The notes under the pieces were generated by a model, which was not told where the DNA came from, did no database searches, and was given only the letters and a program-made list of their open reading frames with translations. Below, piece by piece: positions 61,136 through 64,000 of a stretch of DNA of 64,000 nt. The translations under genes and the position numbers were made by a program. Position 1 is the stretch's first letter, and each line of letters starts with the position of its first letter. The stretch comes from Microbacterium sp. LCT-H2 (lineage in GTDB: Bacteria > Actinomycetota > Actinomycetes > Actinomycetales > Microbacteriaceae): assembly GCF_001866135.1 (NCBI RefSeq), contig NZ_MODW01000009.1, positions 18,608 to 82,607 on the forward strand, in the 5' to 3' direction.

Positions 61136-62350
61136 TTGTTGCGACGTCGTATCCGCACCTTCACCGAGCTGTTGAGCTTCGCTCCGCCCGCGTTTCCCAC
61201 CGAGGCGAAGCGCGTGGCTGAAGCCCGCAGCCTCGACGACCTCCGACGGCTGGCGAAGCGACGCGTTCCCGGATTCGTCTTCGACTACGTCGAGGGTGCT
61301 GCGGTGACCGAGCAGGCTGCGCGCGACAACGAGTCGGCCTTCGCCCGTCGGAAGTTCGTGCCCTCCGTCACGGAGAGCGCCGCGGGGGCGTCACTCGCTA
61401 CCCGGCTGCTGGGACGCGAGCACGCGATGCCGCTCGGCATCGCGCCGATCGGTCTCACCGCCCTCATGCGGGCGACCGGCGAGACCGACGGTGTGCGCGC
61501 GGCCGCGAGCCGCGACGTGCCCTTCGTGCTCTCCACGATGGGCACGCGGAGCATCGAGCACGTCGCAGACGCGGCCCCCGGTGCGCGCCGCTGGTTCCAG
61601 CTCTACCTGCGGCGCGATCGCGCCGCGTCGCTCGCCCTGATCGAGCGGGCCGCCGCGGCAGGGTTCGACACGCTCGTGCTGACCGTCGACACCCGGGTCC
61701 CGGGGCAGCGCTACCGCGACGACCGCAACCGGCTTTCGATGCCGCCGCGGCTGACGTTGCGCACTGCCGCGCAGTCGGCACTCCACCCGGCGTGGTCGCT
61801 CGACCTCCTGGCGCACGACGCACCGGCCATGGCGAACTTCGGTCCGCGGTCGGGAAGCGTCACCGACGTGGTGAGCAGCATGTTCGATCCCGCCCTGTCC
61901 TTGGACGACGTGCGGTGGCTGCGGGGGAACTGGGCCGGGCCCATCGTGGTGAAGGGCGTCCTCTCCGCCACCGACGCCGAGCGCTTCATCGACGCCGGCG
62001 CGGACGCCATCTGGCTCTCCAACCACGGTGGGCGCCAGCTGGACCGTGCGATCGCGCCCATCGAGGTCGTGGGCGCCGTGCGGGCCGCCCTTGGCGACGA
62101 CATCCCCCTCCTGCTCGACTCCGGTATCCGCAGCGGACTCGACGTCGTGGCCGCGATCGCCGCGGGGGCCGACTTCGTCTTCCTCGGCCGGGGATACATG
62201 TACGGCCTCATGGCGGGCGGCCGCATCGGAGTGGAGCGGGCGCTCGACCTCGTGGCGGACGAGACCCTGTCGACGATGCAGCTTCTCGGCGTGCGCACGA
62301 CCGCCGAGCTGCGCGGCCGGGGGACCGCGGTCCTCGCGCCCACCGGATAG
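61136..62350 (+). CDS. FMN-dependent alpha-hydroxyacid oxidase/dehydrogenase
   Basis: A protein of about 404 residues in the L-lactate/glycolate oxidase family. FDYVEGAAVTEQAARDNESAF opens the TIM barrel, MGTRSIEHVA and WFQLYLRRDR bind FMN, and SNHGGRQLDRA carries the catalytic His and substrate Arg. It oxidises a 2-hydroxyacid to a 2-oxoacid. The TTG at 61136 follows a GAGAGGA ribosome site; an in-frame ATG at 61040 lies upstream of the predicted transcription start. It is followed 42 bases on by an organic-acid transporter gene and preceded by a GntR regulator gene. Confidence 0.88.
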   Translation: MLRRRIRTFTELLSFAPPAFPTEAKRVAEARSLDDLRRLAKRRVPGFVFDYVEGAAVTEQAARDNESAFARRKFVPSVTESAAGASLATRLLGREHAMPLGIAPIGLTALMRATGETDGVRAAASRDVPFVLSTMGTRSIEHVADAAPGARRWFQLYLRRDRAASLALIERAAAAGFDTLVLTVDTRVPGQRYRDDRNRLSMPPRLTLRTAAQSALHPAWSLDLLAHDAPAMANFGPRSGSVTDVVSSMFDPALSLDDVRWLRGNWAGPIVVKGVLSATDAERFIDAGADAIWLSNHGGRQLDRAIAPIEVVGAVRAALGDDIPLLLDSGIRSGLDVVAAIAAGADFVFLGRGYMYGLMAGGRIGVERALDLVADETLSTMQLLGVRTTAELRGRGTAVLAPTG

Positions 62351-62392
62351 CCACGACCACGCCAGCACTTTTCAATGACGAAAGGACACCCC

Positions 62393-63745
62393 ATGGCCCA
62401 CGAACAGCAGCGCACCATGACCCCGCAGGCGAGGCGCGCGATCGCCGCCGCCTACTTCGGCACCCTCATCGAGTGGTACGACTACGCCCTCTACGGCGCC
62501 GCCGCGGGCCTCGTGATCGGCCCGCTCTTCTTCCCGGACGTCATCCCGGCTTCCGCCTCGATGCTCGCCTTCGCGACCTTCGCCGTGGGCTTCGTCGTGC
62601 GGCCGCTCGGCGGCCTCCTCATCTCCCACCTCGGCGACCGGGTCGGCCGGAAGCCCGCGATGATCCTGACCATCGTGCTCATGGGGATCGCGACCGTGGG
62701 CATCGGGCTCCTCCCGACCGCCGAGGCGATCGGGGTGGCCGCGCCGATCCTGCTTATCCTGTTCCGCTTCATCCAGGGCTTCGGTGCCGGAGCGGAACTC
62801 GCCGGTGCCCTCACGCTCGTCGCGGAGTACGCGCCCGAACCGCGCCGGGGAAGGGTCATCGGACTGGTCACCTCGGGGGCCCCGGGCGGAGCGTTCCTCG
62901 CGACGCTGGCATTCACGTTCGCCTCGATGCTTCCCGGCGACGTGCTGCTTGGCTGGGCCTGGCGCATCCCGTTCCTGGTCTCCGCCGTCCTCTTCGTCCT
63001 CGCGCTGTGGATCCGTCGCCGTCTCGAGGAGACGCCCGAGTACCGGGACGCCGTGGCGAACGCCGAGCACACCGCGATGAAGGTGCCCCTGGCCGAGCTC
63101 TTCCGGCGCAGTCCTCGCGAGCTCTTCCTCGGCTTCTTCAGTGTGTGCGGTCACAACGTGACGAACTACGTGCTGAGCGCCTTCGCGCTGAGCTATCTCA
63201 CGCTGACGGTCGGCATGCCCCGGGTCGAGGCGCTGATCGCGGTCCTGGTGTCCTCGCTGCTCACCGCCTTCGCTCCCGTCCTCGGTGGAGTCGCGGTCGA
63301 TCGTTTCGGGGCCAAGCGCGTGGTCGTCTTCGGTTCCGTCGCCGGGATCGTCCTCACGTACCCGGTCTTCCTCTCGCTGCAGTCCGGCGACCCGGTGCTG
63401 GCCGCTCTCGGGATGACGGCGCTCGGTGTCATCGCGGTGGGAGCGACCGCCGCCTCCACCGGGACCTTCCTCACGAATCTCTTCCCGACCCGCTACCGCT
63501 TCACGGGCGTCGCGACGGCCCGAGAGCTCAACGGCGCTCTGGTCGCGGGGCCGACCCCCCTCATCGCCTCCGCTCTCGTCGCGGCCGCCGGGGGAGGACT
63601 CTGGCTCGTGGTGCTGTTCGTCATCGGCGCCTGCCTGGTGTCGCTGCTGGCCGTCGTCGCGACGCCGAAGCGCGTCGGGGATCTGCAGCCCGAGGACCAC
63701 TCCGACTCCTCCGGATTCGCGCCGGCGGGAAGGGCCGCGGACTGA
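62393..63745 (+). CDS. MHS-family MFS transporter (organic acid:H+ symporter)
   Basis: A 450-residue major facilitator with 12 helices. AAYFGTLIEWYDYALYG at the start, HLGDRVGRKPAMILT between helices 2 and 3, and RFIQGFGAGAELAGALTLVAEYAPEPRRG are signatures of the metabolite:H+ symporter group (KgtP, ShiA, ProP relatives). It probably imports the hydroxyacid used by the upstream oxidase. The ATG at 62393 has AAAGGA at a good distance; an ATG six codons upstream is the alternative. Confidence 0.9.
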   Translation: MAHEQQRTMTPQARRAIAAAYFGTLIEWYDYALYGAAAGLVIGPLFFPDVIPASASMLAFATFAVGFVVRPLGGLLISHLGDRVGRKPAMILTIVLMGIATVGIGLLPTAEAIGVAAPILLILFRFIQGFGAGAELAGALTLVAEYAPEPRRGRVIGLVTSGAPGGAFLATLAFTFASMLPGDVLLGWAWRIPFLVSAVLFVLALWIRRRLEETPEYRDAVANAEHTAMKVPLAELFRRSPRELFLGFFSVCGHNVTNYVLSAFALSYLTLTVGMPRVEALIAVLVSSLLTAFAPVLGGVAVDRFGAKRVVVFGSVAGIVLTYPVFLSLQSGDPVLAALGMTALGVIAVGATAASTGTFLTNLFPTRYRFTGVATARELNGALVAGPTPLIASALVAAAGGGLWLVVLFVIGACLVSLLAVVATPKRVGDLQPEDHSDSSGFAPAGRAAD

Positions 63746-64000
63746 GGGGCGGGCGACACGCCCGGGAATCGACGGTGATTTGCCCGATGCTCGGAACCCA
63801 CGTAAGTTATTACCTGTTCGCCCCAAACGGTTGAGCGGAGGTCCTCGGACCGGCTCCCGTCAAGCATCGAACACCTCCCGAATCCCACACACTCTGAGTG
63901 AACAGGATGAAGGATGCTGATCCGTTCCCACGGTCAGGCCGAAGAAACTCGGACTTGACAACGGAAACGAGATCGGTAAGATAGAGAAGTTGCCCTGCGG
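63746..64000. other. 255-bp leader region at the right edge
   Basis: After the transporter stop the sequence is less GC-rich than its surroundings and has no coding signal. A GGGCG/CGCCC hairpin near the stop may terminate the transporter mRNA. The right end carries a strong promoter. Confidence 0.6.
63955..63982 (+). promoter_or_regulatory. strong promoter, possibly of an rRNA operon
   Basis: -35 TTGACA (63955-63960), 16-base spacer, -10 TAAGAT (63977-63982), followed by AGAGAAGTTGCCCTGCGG. The layout and AGTTGCCC downstream word resemble rRNA promoters of Microbacteriaceae as I remember them. The transcribed region is outside the window. Confidence 0.6.

Overview
This 64 kb window is high-GC (about 70%) actinobacterial chromosome. 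Gene content, codon bias and promoter style fit Microbacteriaceae, most likely Microbacterium or a close relative; that assignment is from memory of the group and was not searched. Coding density is high. No prophage, IS transposase, plasmid gene or CRISPR array is visible. The accessory signal is in small DNA: several families of palindromic intergenic repeats, one MITE-like element, a candidate small RNA, and well-formed promoters and operators.

Layout. 1-5.4 kb: a partial gene end, an orphan DNA adenine methyltransferase, and an amine/polyamine module (Lrp regulator, FAD amine oxidase and cupin opposite an aminoaldehyde dehydrogenase), then a GNAT. 5.7-9.8 kb: ROK regulator, YdjC/ChbG deacetylase and GPH-type sugar symporter in one run, then a protoglobin. 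9.9-14.4 kb: Leloir operon galT-galK-galE with a divergent LacI regulator and two operator-like palindromes around the galT promoter. 14.4-28.4 kb: a large catabolic locus with a DUF2264 protein, 2-hydroxyacid dehydrogenase, DeoR-LacI hybrid regulator, Gfo/Idh/MocA dehydrogenase, DUF993 aldolase-like protein, two TIM-barrel isomerases, a LacI regulator, glycerate kinase and a NitT/TauT-type ABC importer. Three of its control regions share a 14-bp operator, GGNAWGCGCTTNCC. 28.4-33.2 kb: phosphoglucomutase and prephenate dehydratase among eight copies of a 54-bp palindromic repeat.

33.2-41.8 kb: LLM flavoprotein, DUF2795/Hsp20/MerR stress group, CPA1 antiporter, DAACS symporter, a lipoprotein, and an operon of three DUF2975-like membrane proteins with an XRE regulator under a nested palindrome. 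41.9-47.9 kb: clpC, an amino-acid N-acetyltransferase, a secreted anchored protein, a candidate C-rich-loop sRNA, a small SseB-like protein and radA. 48-54.4 kb: a cysteine-rich winged-helix regulator overlapping cydABDC (cytochrome bd and its assembly transporter). 54.4-60.1 kb: an oxygenase-like and a MetE-like protein head to head, tRNA-Ser(CGA), a PrsW protease with a membrane partner, a sulfatase and tRNA-Ala(CGC). 60.2-64 kb: GntR regulator, FMN-dependent 2-hydroxyacid oxidase and MHS transporter, ending in a strong promoter that may drive an rRNA operon beyond the window.

Two cross-cutting signals stand out. Thirteen genes have a -10 hexamer ending six or seven bases before the start codon, the arrangement of leaderless mRNAs, which also fixes those starts. 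The repeat families sit almost only between genes, but one copy lies in frame in the linker of cydD.
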